DNA of 64,000 nucleotides from Chamaecrista fasciculata (taxonomy: Eukaryota > Streptophyta > Magnoliopsida > Fabales > Fabaceae): assembly GCA_003254925.1 (NCBI GenBank), contig QANZ01049388.1, forward strand, positions 9,806 through 73,805, in the 5' to 3' direction. Under the pieces are notes generated by a model. The model was not told the origin of the DNA. It did not search any database and worked only from the letters and a program-made list of their open reading frames with translations. Numbering within the stretch: position 1 is the stretch's first letter; every line of letters begins with the position of its first letter. Shown piece by piece: positions 47,851 through 59,756 of this stretch. Position numbers and translations under genes: made by a program.

Positions 47851-50800
47851 TGTAGATTATACTTCCTTTAATTTTTGAAATATTAATTTGTCTGTGAGAA
47901 GCTTAAAACTGAAAATATATTGGTTATTAAAAAATGATTATGGCGTGAACGCAGTTTTCTTTTTTCTTGAGCTTATTTGTTTTTGAAGGGGGAGAAGAGG
48001 AAGGTCAAAGGAGTCTTCTGGGAAATGGGGTAGGTGACACGTGGCAGTCCATGAAAATACTTTTAAAATTTTTAATTTACGTTCCAGGCTTTCTCTAATT
48101 GATGAATTATGACCTCCTTTTGGGGAGGGATACAGGGTACTTATCTTTTTTAAAGGAATAAATTAAACTATTTACAACTTTTTTAATTAATTTATACAAA
48201 AAAACAGAAACAGAGAGAAAAATGACATTGTTTAATGTGTGGGTGAGTGGACAGATAGTCAATGTCGTAAAGAGTTTTGGCGGATAAATACAGTTTTATA
48301 ATTTTCTTCCTATTTGTTTATGTTAGGTTGATAAAGATAATGAAGCAATTTCATCAAGGACGATAAATAAATAAATAATCAAACTTAAATAAATAAATAA
48401 ATAAACAAAAAACCCAAGTAACTAATTTGGAACGCCAAGTCACATAAAAGCCGGCGTCCCCATCTCCCATGAACCTACTACCATTTTATTTTTTATTTTT
48501 TGGTGGAAAACTACCATTTTATTTAATATTATTACAAAACTTATTCAGTCACTTTCTATTCTATTTTTAAATTATTTTTATAATAGAATTACAAATAATA
48601 TTTTTTTGCATATTTTTGTGCGCACACAACTTATTTTATGACAGTATGAGAATGACCTCTCCACCAGTTTTGATGCGACGAAATTGGAATTTCTACGAAA
48701 ACGTACGTAATTAAGCGATTTATATAGTAATGGTGTTTTCTTTTCATATAAGTTTTCTTTCAGCATTTTTTATCTTTGTGGATGAATATTGAATCATGCA
48801 TGTACACCTTTTTGTGTTATTTTTTTTACACCGTGTGTTTTGTTTTTGAATAGCTCTGTAGTTGCTACCATGATATACTTGTTAATATTATCTAACACAG
48901 CATGCATAATTAAGCATACTCAGTATCTCGTTCTTGAATCTTGATAATAGTGACAATATAATACATAAATCTTATGGTTGGGATTTGGTCCCATTTTTCT
49001 TTATAATTTATTTCCCCCCACTTCCATACTCAATTATATGCCTAATGTTAACTAATAAATCTCACCTCTCTCTATCTCTTTCCCCCCCTCTCTCTCTCTC
49101 TATAATCGTAAATAGAAAATATATTTTTTAATTACTCAATAATTAAAATATACAACACATTTTTTAAAATATCTATTACATTTTTCAATAATTTAGTTTG
49201 TATTAAATTTATGTATTAAAAAAATATAAATGTAATAAAATTTCAAAGAAAAATACAACTCCGAAGATAAAAAATATAAAATCAATTCCAATCTAATGAA
49301 TGAAAAGTCATAATAAGAACTAAATTTATGATAGTTATATAATATTTCAAAAATTAAATTATATATTTTAATTATTTAAAGAATAATTTGTTAACTTTGT
49401 ATAAATTTAAAGATCAAATAATATATTTTGTTAATTATAAAATCTTATATTGCTCATAAATATTTTTTACTGAAAATAATTCTAGAAACTCTATTGGACA
49501 TCAAACATAAATACATTTCTCGGTTGAGATTCAAAACTAAGTCATGTCATTATGAAAGACCCATTGATATTTCTCAATCATGGTATATTAATAGGTGTAT
49601 GAGTAAGTAATTGTAATTGCGATGTATAATGTAAAACAATGGTGTCATGGTGTCAGTTTGTGTTGAAAATTTTCTGTTTCAGCGAGCTTGGGCCCCATAT
49701 CCTTATGTTATATATTATGTTGAAAAAACAGAAGGAAAAAGCGACATCTAAATGATGACAAAAATAGTATCCACTCAAATTCATGTTCCAATAATATATT
49801 AAAAGGGTGGATGAGTAGGTATTAATATTATACGTTTCTATATATATATATATGTATGGCTTTATTAAAGGATTTATTATGTGGGTCTAGCTGTATGTAC
49901 TTGTTGGATTTACCTCAGAATTCACAAAAATCTTAACTCAGGATGACAAACTTGGTTTCTTTTCTTCTTCTTCTTTAATTTCTCTTTGGCTATACTTGGA
50001 TTCTTCATAATCTCACTTATGTATGCAAGCAAGACCCACCCATTATTCACATATATATACTCAACGTCTAATAGTAGTTGTAAACAAGAATTAGTTTTCT
50101 AAAAATAGTTGTAGCCCTCCCTCTCCATAGAGATTAGAGACGAGAAAATAAAAATATAATAATAATAATAATAGTATGTATGGTTTTATTTTATTGACTA
50201 AGCTAATTTCGAAGAAGCTGACGAAGTCAACGGACTTAAGTAAAGTTACAAGCCATTAATTAGTTTAATTAACACATCTATACATACCAGAAATAAGAGA
50301 ATCTTCGCTTTATTTCTGATAATAGTAAGTGAGACTGCAATTTATATATACTGCGTATATATAATGGAAGAATCATTCTAGTAGGATTGAACTTTAATTT
50401 TATATCTGAATTTAAATAGAGAAATAGATAGATAGATGGGCTGTGAATGAGCTGTAGTGAGTATTATTGCATTATTTGAGGATAGTTTTAGTAGGTGTGT
50501 CCTACACAGTACACAAACAGTTGCAGTTTGCTGTTAAGCAAATTTCTGAAATAAATATATATCACTCAGAGAATGTCAGCTTTTATTCAATGCAATTGCA
50601 AGAATATGCATAGTATGCTGTATGTTAAGCAATTTTCTGAAATAAATTTGGAAACTGTATGTATATATATAATAAAATTGAAACTAAATACTTTTTTATG
50701 ATATGATTATTTACTTGGAAATTAAATAATATTTGTAGTATCATATTGATCCGTTTGTTAAAGTCTCACCTTACTTGACTAAAGGACCTTTTAATTCTAT

Positions 50801-51899
50801 ATATATAATGAGACAATCTTTTCCCTTGAATAGCTCTTTTGAGGTGATTTATGTTAAGTATTTTCACATGATATCACAATCTGGGGCGTGTTAAAGTTTC
50901 ACATTATTTGGTTAAAGGACATTCTAATTCTATATATATAATTAAAGAAGCAATTATCTCCCTTTGAGAGCTCTCTTGGAATGAGTTATATTTTTCTACA
51001 TCTTTAGTAACTTTTTTTTAAAGAAAAACTCTTATCTATGTATTTAACATTACTATACATTTTTTTGTTATATTTTAATCATATACCAAATTTATAACCT
51101 GAATATGATTATAACATCAATCATTCTAAAGCATATTTGCTGAAGTTAAACATGGAAATCATAGACTAACATATGAGTATTAAAAGCAAAGCAAGATTGG
51201 CGTAGTTGAAGTACAAATCATAGGAGTATATGGGATATTTTAATTACTAAACAATTATGACTTATAATTATTTTACAACATAGAATTTCAAAGCCTTTTT
51301 AATTATTTGATTACAAAAACACATAATAATTAAACTAGTGAACTTTATTGATGGAGTGATGGGGGTCGTGGTATTTGTCCAAGTCATAAGCGATTTAAGA
51401 TAATTTAAGTGAAGCTATTGGTTCAAAACCTTATAAATATATATTCTTATTCAAAAACTCTCTCTATATATCTGCATGTGCGAAACATGTTGAATCCGAA
51501 TCCGTTGAGTTAAGCTCCAAAAGATTGTGAGGAAAAAAAATTACTAAATTTTAGGTGTCCAAACTGATCAAAGAGCTTACATATAGTGGTATTTTTTAAC
51601 TTAAAAATAAATGATAAATTATTTTTTATATCATATTTAAAAACAATGAGATAATTATTAAGCAGTAGACACTTACTCAACCTTTTTTTTTTATTAAGCT
51701 AAAAAAATATGAGGAGCTATTTAACTTATTTATTATTTGTTTAACTACTCTTATATTTTTAAAATATTTTTTATCAGATCTTTTAATAACATCACATGGC
51801 CTTGACCTTGAGAGACCAATGATCAATTTTTTAAATTCATATTGAAGGTTCGGATCCCCATAAACTCGAATCATAATTTTAAATTCAGGAAAGTATTAA
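47851..51899. other. Intergenic DNA, nothing recognised
   Basis: AT-rich, with AAAT/AATA runs near 48365-48410, a CT run near 49080-49101 and AT microsatellites. Around 50755-50860 and 50885-50990 two diverged copies of a ~110-bp phrase (GTTAAAGT(C/T)TCAC, TCTATATATATAAT) sit in tandem. No gene was found. Confidence 0.45.
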
Positions 51900-52321
51900 A
51901 ATAAATTGCGAAACTTACTAACCTAGACGTCATCGCTAATATTTTAGATCTTGCTAGTGACTCTGCTCTACCAAGACTGATCTCCAAACGTTGATCTCCT
52001 CATCACGAACTCCACCAAAGGGTAAAACTCTATCTACTAGAGGTAGAGCCATATTTCTACGACTGATCGCGGAAAAAGAACTCGAAGAGAGAGAAATAAT
52101 ACTATGTGGGTTCTCTCAATATGAGAGTTCCCTTTCCAACTCATGGAATTGAGCAACTTGAATGATGAAGAACTATTCCTATTTATAGGATAATATGAAA
52201 GCTCCCAACTACTAACTATTCGATGTGAGACTTAATTAAAATAACTCACATTCCAATGAGTTAACCCATAACTCAATTAGACTCCCACATGGATGGATAT
52301 TTAGCCCATAAAATCCAACAC
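51900..52321 (-). mobile_element. LTR-like fossil, minus orientation
   Basis: Read leftward from 52321 the sequence starts TGTTGGATTTTATGGGC. It contains a CTCACATCG box and a TATA box (CCTATAAATAGG near 52180) followed by a leader-like stretch, the layout of a plant LTR promoter. The left boundary and target duplication were not found, so it may be a solo LTR or a fragment. Family unknown. Confidence 0.45.
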
Positions 52322-52396
52322 ATATAATATACTAGTAATTATATATTGCATAAATGATATGTAAATATTATTTTAAAATTATAAAAATATAGAATA

Positions 52397-52840
52397 TGAT
52401 ACATCACTATTTGGGCGTACGCCTAAACGGCCCTCGCACCGGGCCTCTTCTCCTCTCCGCACCTTGCGAGACGCCCTCGAGCCAATCGGGCGCCCTAAGC
52501 ACAAGTAGGGGCGGCCGTGATCCATCCTGGGTCTTGGCGCACGTCCCCCAAATGACACGTAGTCACCCACGACTACCCCGCTCCGCAATCCACGCTACGG
52601 GAGATCGTGGGTTACTGACTTGCTCATACCCACGATCTCCAGTTTCTAGGCGCCCGCCTAGCGACACAACACGCAATCACCCACGATTGCCTTGCTCCGC
52701 AAATCTCGGCCTCCACCATCTTCGCTGGTGGAGATCGTGTCCAGTACGTGGTCCGCCCCGCACGCTGACCACCTCTCTCCTCCCTGCTCTATAAATAGAG
52801 CCCATCTCACCAGTTCAAGGTTAGCTACTTCTTACACTCT
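52397..52840 (+). mobile_element. GC-rich LTR-like fragment beside an assembly gap
   Basis: Composition jumps from AT-rich to strongly GC-rich at about 52410. The segment has repeated CCCACGA(C/T)T and GAGATCGTG words and ends with CTGCTCTATAAATAGAGCCC (TATA box near 52790), as in the U3 part of some large plant LTRs. It is cut by the gap, so length and family are unknown. Confidence 0.4.
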
Positions 52841-53149
52841 NNNNNNNNNNNNNNNNNNNNNNNNNNNNNNNNNNNNNNNNNNNNNNNNNNNNNNNNNNNN
52901 NNNNNNNNNNNNNNNNNNNNNNNNNNNNNNNNNNNNNNNNNNNNNNNNNNNNNNNNNNNNNNNNNNNNNNNNNNNNNNNNNNNNNNNNNNNNNNNNNNNN
53001 NNNNNNNNNNNNNNNNNNNNNNNNNNNNNNNNNNNNNNNNNNNNNNNNNNNNNNNNNNNNNNNNNNNNNNNNNNNNNNNNNNNNNNNNNNNNNNNNNNNN
53101 NNNNNNNNNNNNNNNNNNNNNNNNNNNNNNNNNNNNNNNNNNNNNNNNN
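52841..53149. other. Assembly gap (run of N)
   Basis: 309 unspecified bases. Flanking sequences are unrelated to each other (GC-rich LTR-like on the left, GA-rich on the right). Confidence 0.98.
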
Positions 53150-53513
53150 GAGAGAGAGAAGTTTGTGTGTGTTTGTGAGTGAGTGAGAGGGAGAGAAAAA
53201 AAAATTAATAAGAAATGATGGAGAGAGAGAAAATTATAAGTGTAATAAATGAGGGTATGTAAAATTACTATTTTGTCTAATTATCTTTTTTATATTTGTA
53301 TTAGAGTGTAGGTAAATATAGGTATATAAATAGGGGTAGATTAGTAAATGTATGATAAATGGGATGATGATTTGGATGAGATGAGGATTAGGATGAGATT
53401 GAGATGAGATTATGTGCCACACAAACACTCAAACTGGACTGTTCATCTAATTTTAGGTTGAGATTAGGATTGAAATGGGATGAAATTGAAATGTCTTGTT
53501 GCCAAACAGGCCC
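53150..53513 (-). mobile_element. PIF/Harbinger-like element end, relative of 27114-29040
   Basis: On the minus strand it begins GGGCCTGTTTGGCAAC just inside a TTA at 53514-53516. It then follows the left end of the 27114 element block by block (ATTAGATGAACA, GAGTGTTTG, ACCTACACTCTAATACAAATA, AAATAGTAATTTTA, TACCCTCATTTATTACACTT). The other end lies in or beyond the gap. Confidence 0.6.
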
Positions 53514-53516
53514 TTA

Positions 53517-54171
53517 GTTGTTCTTTTCATTTTTAATGCGAGTAGTTAGGTAGCCCAAGTTTGCGAAGGTTGAGAGAAGGCATAAGCATGCACGTGCTTG
53601 CAGTTGAGCAATTGAAGAGATCGATGAGAATAGAAGCATTGATTAGAGTAACAAATGGTATACAAAAGAAGCCCATACTTATTACACTTTGCCTCATTGC
53701 CCTCCCTGTCTTCATGGTATATATATCAAATTATAGGGTAAATTTTATTTTGATCATAAAATTATGATTGGTTCCACTTTTTATTGTCAATTTTTTTACA
53801 TTTGTTTTTTTTTGTCTCCAAAATCTGATTTCATATGATTTTTGACATTTTTTTCGGTTAGAGAGTTGGGATAAATCATTTCTCCATCATGTGCATTAAA
53901 GAGAAAAAGAAAAATTTTCATCCTTGATAATAAATTGGATTTAAATTTTTTTCTCTCTTTGTCTAAGTTAATATGATACATATGAGAGAGAAATGGTCTA
54001 TCTCAATTGTCTAAGTTACAAATAATAGTAGAGACCTAACGAAATCACATTTTAGGAACCAAAATGAAATAGATGTTAAAAATTTAAAAATCAAAATAAA
54101 ATTTATCCGATAGTTTGATTGAAACAAGGTTTTAATATATATGTTTTTTTATAACGGTTTTAATATATATG
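53517..54171. other. Intergenic DNA, nothing recognised
   Basis: Short frames only; no repeat with clear ends. Confidence 0.4.
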
Positions 54172-54378
54172 ATTTTTTTGTTGGTAATTAAAAATTTATG
54201 TGAGTTGAGTCCTGAGAGTTCACCACTTCACCAAAATCAAGACAGGTCTCCAGACTCTATGAGCGCTTACAGATTACCTACCAACAAGGGTCTCACATTG
54301 ACGGTAAGAATCGAACTCACGACCTTATGAATCATGAATCGACTCCTTACTAACTGGACCAACCTTTAACGGTATAAA
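54172..54378 (-). mobile_element. tRNA-derived SINE, copy 2, long target duplication
   Basis: On the minus strand it reads CCAGTTAGTAAGGAGTCGAT, GAGTTCGATTC, TGTGAGACCCTTGTTGGTAG, GCTCATAGAGTCTGGAGACC and CAACTCACATAAAT, and ends in an A-run (T-run at 54172-54179 here). It is collinear with 47653-47850. Flanks ACGGTTTTAATATATATG and ACGATTTTAATATATATG (54379-54396) form an 18-bp direct repeat, as expected for LINE-mobilised SINEs. Confidence 0.75.
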
Positions 54379-54514
54379 ACGATTTTAATATATATGGTTA
54401 AAACCTTGCTTTGGTGGTAGCTCGTATATATATATATGTTTCATAGGTAGAACTCTCGTAGCTCTATTAATTGTTTTCAATTAATCCATGTGACTAGCCT
54501 AACTATGTAATTAT

Positions 54515-54937
54515 CCCTATTGATTCCTCCATTCCCAATTGATCACTCCCCCATATGTACTTCACCCCTGTATCAGTAGGGCCTTCCCTTTCCCCACAAT
54601 CAAGAACAGCAATATCATGCTTCAATTTCACGAAGAGCAAATGGAGATTTAATGTGAAAGATTGTACATCTTCTAGAAACCAAGGTGATCAAGTTAATTG
54701 TTCAAACAAGATGAAAAATAATAGNCCCTATTGATTCCTCCATTCCCAATTGATCACTCCCCCATATGTATACTTCACCCCTGTATCAGTAGGGCCTTCC
54801 CTTTCCCCACAATCAAGAACAGCAATATCATGCTTCAATTTCACGAAGAGCAAATGGAGATTTAATGTGAAAGATTGTACATCTTCTAGAAACCAAGGTG
54901 ATCAAGTTAATTGTTCAAACAAGATGAAAAATAATAG
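54515..54937. repeat. Direct duplication of ~210 bp split by a single N
   Basis: 54515-54724 and 54726-54937 are near-identical. The only difference seen is two extra bases after CCCATATGTA in the second copy. The single N at 54725 marks a join, so this may be two haplotypes laid end to end. The unit opens with a weak coding-like frame (MYFTPVSVGPSLSPQ...) that matches nothing I recognise. Confidence 0.85.
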
Positions 54938-55025
54938 AAGTCTGATTAACCAATTTAGTTAGCCTGCATTTTCCAAAAGGACAAAAAAAATATATATATA
55001 TATATAAAAATAAAAAGCATGAAAA

Positions 55026-55107
55026 CGTCGACAGCAGGGTTCGAACCTGCGCGGGCGAAGCCCAACAGATTTCAAGTCTGTCTCCTTAACCACTCGGACA
55101 TATCGAC
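55026..55107 (-). tRNA. tRNA-Ser(UGA): tRNA-Ser (anticodon UGA)
   Basis: On the minus strand an 82-base cloverleaf can be drawn. The acceptor stem GTCGATA pairs with TGTCGAC (one G-T pair), and the discriminator is G. The D arm carries the A box TCCGAGTGG. Anticodon stem ACAGA/TCTGT encloses loop CTTGAAA (anticodon TGA). A long variable arm TGGGCTTCGCCCGC follows, as expected for serine, then T arm GCAGG-TTCGAAC-CCTGC (B box). TTTT follows the discriminator directly at 55025-55022, a Pol III terminator. No intron is present. The gene is complete and nuclear in type. Confidence 0.97.
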
Positions 55108-56991
55108 ATTATGTTCTGGAATCGCTTTTATATATACTAATATCTCAGCTTTAAAGATTTTTCATTTCACTCTACACATAGAATCACAGTTTTTAGTATT
55201 TATCAGCCATTATTATTTCAATTTTTAGTCCAAGCTAATGAGATGGTCCCAGAATCAGCGGAAGAAGCTGATATTCTCTGGAAACTTTAGAAGTCAGGAC
55301 CATTATGTGGACTTTGCTTTTAATTTCTAGTATGAATTTACAAGCGTTTTATTTCGTATACACAGTTTATTTTGCTGCAATCAAATTTCGGGCCTAATGT
55401 CATGGTTGGCACCAAGTTTAAACCTTAAAATCAAGGTAAACTTGTGCAAGGAATGCTACTACACTTCAAAAGTTAGTTGTTGAATTTGGAGAGTTCAAAA
55501 CCTTTATAAGATATTTTACACTCAGCAATCTCCCAATGTAGGACTCATGACAACCTGATTTTCTTTTTAATTTCTACAATGTTGCCTCTATCCATTTGCT
55601 GGATAGATTACATTCCTAATATGTAACAAAAATGAAAACTCCAAAACTCCAATATGGTGGTACATAATTGGACTTGGAGTCTTTAAATTTTAAGGAAATT
55701 TCAACCAGTCAACTTCTCCAAATCTCCTCTATTTAATCTTACTAAATGTCCATTTATGGAGAATGTGATGCCGCTCTAGTATATAAGGATAACAAAAAAC
55801 TGAACGCTTTTTTCTTCACATTTTGCTACTCATCCTCAGCAAAGTTGCTGCTGACATGGGTTATGGGTACCATCAAACATTCATGTTTTGATGTTGATTC
55901 CCAGTCTTGATGTATATGATACAACATCAGCTCATATGGTTAACCAAAAACTCAACGTTTTGTTTCATCATCACCTTTTGCTAGTTCTTCTTAGTAAAGT
56001 TGTTGCTACGATTGGTGCCCTTATCAAATTTGGTGGTAATTATATTCCATTCAGATTTATTTATGGTTAAGAAACTCTTTCAATTGTGCAAGGTTTCATG
56101 CTTCTTGCATTGAGCATGGCTATCATGATCTGGATCTTAATATGTCCAACCTTGCCAAATCTTTCTGAATATTATAAATGCATAGGATTGCGATGGGATT
56201 ACAAGTCTTTGTAGAATCGTTGGATCTGAAGCTCTTGCAAGATCCCGGTTTTTTTTTTTTTAATTTGGGAAGGAAAACACAACATTTAGTGAGTGAATCA
56301 AAGGAGGGATAGTGTGAAATTTATGTTTTCAATTGTGCCCAAGTATATGTTGATAAATGTGTGCTACTTGAGAATGAGAAGTAAATTTAAGACTTAGGAT
56401 ACTTGATTATAGTATTAAAAATTGGTTTAGATGTTGCTAACATCTTGGGTTCTCAAAGCGGTAATAACTTTTTATCCTCAAGTTACATATTGCCTGGCCT
56501 TGTTGGTGAATTCTATTATGCAATCTGTCATGTGTGTTCATGAACATGGACTGGTTTTCTTCTAAGCCATCAGTACTCGTTGTTAAATTCTTCTGTTGTT
56601 ATGACTGGTTTTCAATTCCAGCTCTTGCAAATAGAAATAAGGTGGTTTTCAATTCCAGCTCTTGCAAATAGAAATAAGGCGAGAAACAGAGCCATGCATA
56701 GTTATAATTTCAGATTCATGTTTGCATAGTCTATGGCTGCAAAGTTTGAAATTTAAACTCATTATTGGATCTGTTGAATGGGTTGAGAGTGTTATTTATT
56801 TCTTCATTTTAATATAATTTTGTTGCTTTCTAAAGCGGTAACCATTCCTTTCAGGGACAGTTAGACAAAGTTCAATTGATGTATATGTGCACAGTGCAAA
56901 GAATGCTTAAAATGGAGGGTGTTTGATAAAGAGAAGTTTGAAGAAATTAGAACAAAAGTGATTGTGGAGCTTTTTTATTGTAACAGATCAA
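55108..56991. other. Intergenic DNA, nothing recognised
   Basis: The composition is less AT-skewed than elsewhere and there are a few 60-residue frames, but none resembles a family. The 37-bp tandem repeat is listed separately. Confidence 0.4.
56607..56680. repeat. 37-bp tandem duplication
   Basis: Two adjacent copies of GGTTTTCAATTCCAGCTCTT plus 17 following bases, starting at 56607 and 56644, identical except at the final base. Confidence 0.85.
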
Positions 56992-58424
56992 TTTAGGATT
57001 CCGAAAGTGGACCGTTTGTTTCACAATTGACCTCGCCCGTCGCAAGGCGTATCAAATAAATACTAGATAATGTACCATAGTGGCATAACCTAGGTCGTTT
57101 CTCTTGAGGAACTCTCTTTAATGATTTAGTGGAAAATAGTGCTAAACCTTTGCTAACTAGGTAAAAACAATCTAAAAGTTCTTTGATTGTTTATCTAATT
57201 GACTAAAACAAGATTAAAACAAAGCAATAAATCTTTTTGTGGTTTTTGTTTATAAGGACTAAAATGAAACTTAAAGATAAAAGGAGTGAAAATCAAATGG
57301 AGAAAGTACCCTTTGGAAAAATTCAGTCAAGTCATCATTACCAACAAAAGATAAATTAGAAGCATCTCATACTAATCATCCTAAGGTAGTCACTAACCAA
57401 GTGACTTGGATTAACACACTAATCATGAAGACACCTCAACCAAGATAAAATTCATAACTAGAAATGAAATCCTGATTGCATTGATGATTTAAAGCATAAA
57501 CCAAGAGTCAAACAACAAAGTAATTAACCCAATTACAAAGCTATCACACTACAAGTCATAATTCTAATGATATACATCAACCCTAAGAATCACAACCAAG
57601 TATGAAAGGAAAAATTAATTCAAACTCTCAAGTTTAGCAAAATAACCAAGGTTTACATCAAAGCTCATAATCCTAACTAAGGAGAAAGAAAAACTAAGAT
57701 AAAAACCCTAGAAAGCATGAGAAAACTCCCTCAAATTGTGCTCCTAGCTCAAGCTTGACTTCATTGCTCCTCCGGGTGAAGAAGCTCAACTGCTCATGGT
57801 GCAAAGAGAAGCTTCACCAAGCCCAAAACCATCAACCAGCCATTGCAACCAAGAGAAACTCCAAAGTGATGAAAATGGTAAAGAAAAGAGAGAGGAAGAT
57901 GGTGGAAGTTGGAGAGTGTGTGCTAATGTGGTAAGAAACCCTAAGGACCGTGATTTTCAGTTAAATTTCGGGTCATTCTGAGGTGGGCCGGGTTGGATCT
58001 TGGAGAAATGGGCTTGAGCTTTAAAATCTAAAATTTTCTGTGACGGAGGTCGTTGATCCGCCGTTGTGAAGGTGGCGGCTTTCCAACGGCCTACTCTGCT
58101 GAGTAGCTAAAAACATTGTTGAAATGGTCCTTGGCTCCTTTCCTTGCATCCTTGGCTCTTCCTTGAGGTCTCCCAAGCTTAAGACTTCATTTAAACCTTT
58201 CAAAAACATCAAAGATTAAGTGATTCCCCAATATTAGAGTGATAAAACAAATGAAAGAATTAAACACGATAAAAATCACAAAATCTATCACAAATTAGTC
58301 CTAATAAGCACTAAACCTCTAAGCATCATATTCTATCATAAAAGGTTATATAAAGACATGCAAATAGCTCCCAAATGTATATAAAGTGCCCCTATATGTC
58401 ACTAAAATGAATGATAGAATATAG
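56992..58424. repeat. Unclassified dispersed repeat, ~1.4 kb, 9-bp flanking direct repeat
   Basis: ACAGATCAA occurs immediately outside at 56983-56991 and 58425-58433. The segment contains phrases I associate with dispersed plant repeats (CATAACCTAGGTCGTTTCTC, CGTCGCAAGGCGTATCAAAT, GGAGGTCGTTGATCCGCCG), but I cannot name the family. No terminal inverted repeats are seen. The frame at 57796-57981 is low in complexity (KREEDGGSW) and is probably not a gene. Confidence 0.4.
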
Positions 58425-58895
58425 ACAGATCAACAATCAAACAAGTAAAGTTGTTTATATTTCTATTGTTTCAAGTCTGAATGTGGTGAGTTAGGAGCTA
58501 CGAATTATTCTTAACAAAGTCTTTTTTTTATATATAGTTAAAATCGTCAATAAATAAGGTAAAATTAGGTTCAAAAGTAGGTTTGAGATCAAAATGAAAC
58601 TAAATGATAATATTAAGGACCAATCTGAACATCTTAAAATATTTAGGACTAAAATCAATTTAAAAGCATACATTTATAACCCATTTGAACATTTTGACCT
58701 AAAATTATTAGGAACTCCATCTACTTTTTTTTTTTTTGGACAATAAAAAATAACATAAAAATAGGCCCAAAATCCAAATGATATTTCGACATTGGTAACG
58801 ACTTTGAATTGGACCTGATATGTAAGTATAAGGTCATTTTGTTGCAATATCTTTTTCAATATATTTTTTTAATATCAAAATGTCAAATAAATTTA

Positions 58896-59369
58896 GGTCA
58901 AAGGGTCACTTTGGTCCTAAATGTATGCTATAATGTTATTTTGGTCTATTATATTTAAAAATATTTAAATTGGTCTTAAATGTTGACAAAATGATTCATT
59001 TTGGTCCTAAATAGTGATAAAATGTTTTATTTTGGTCCCAAACTATTGAATTTGGTTATATTTCTCTCGTCTCTCATTTCAAATTCAAAAGACTTGTTAA
59101 GAGAAATTTATAGCTCTAAATTCATTGTATTTGAATTTGAATTGAGAGAGATATGATCGACTTTGTTTGTTTGACTATAAAATGAGCGATATACTTTTAT
59201 GACCAATTTGACCTCGTTTGCTCATGACCTTATATAGAGAAAGTATTATTCAAGAACAATGCGTAGCTTTAAACTCGTCACGTTTGAACTTGAAACATGC
59301 CATATTTAATACTTTGGGACCAAAATGAAACATTTTATAAACATTTAGAACCAAAATGACTCTTTAACC
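58896..59369. mobile_element. Foldback MULE-like element with perfect 10-bp target duplication
   Basis: Ends are GGTCAAAGGGTCACTTTGGT (left) and GGTTAAAGAGTCATTTTGGT (right complement). The arms continue with CCTAAATGT and TTTTGGTCCCAAA units. AATAAATTTA flanks it at 58886-58895 and 59370-59379. This is the clearest evidence here that the 'tttggtcc' foldbacks belong to the Mutator-like group. Non-coding. Confidence 0.75.
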
Positions 59370-59756
59370 AATAAATTTATTTAGCGGGTGAATCAAAGCA
59401 AACTACCTTGTTCAGCCAAAAAGCGTGAATTCACATTAACTACAAATAATTTAGGAGAAATGTCGTTCCCAAAATAAGACAATCAACTGAAAAATCTGCG
59501 TCTTCCAACTAGCTCCATCTATTGAGTATAAAGGAGATGGACATAGAGATCTTTAAGAAAGATTTTGGAACCAGTTGCAACAGAATAACTTGAAAACCAT
59601 GTTGAATACGGTACAACAAAACCCCGAAACCTCATTCTCTTCCTTACAATCTCACCAACCTCCTTCCTCCATAACGATTCATCAGTCTCCACAAAAAGAA
59701 AAAGTTCAAAACTTTCAAATCTTATGGCTCCCCATAATAATTAAATAAAGAACAGG

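Noticed and set aside
52396-52794. 132-residue plus-strand frame in the GC-rich block
   Set aside because: High GC lengthens frames by chance; it is Pro/Arg/Ser-rich with no family match and lies in LTR-like DNA.
55888-56070. 60-residue frame with a hydrophobic C-terminal part
   Set aside because: Isolated, short and without a recognisable domain or neighbouring exons.
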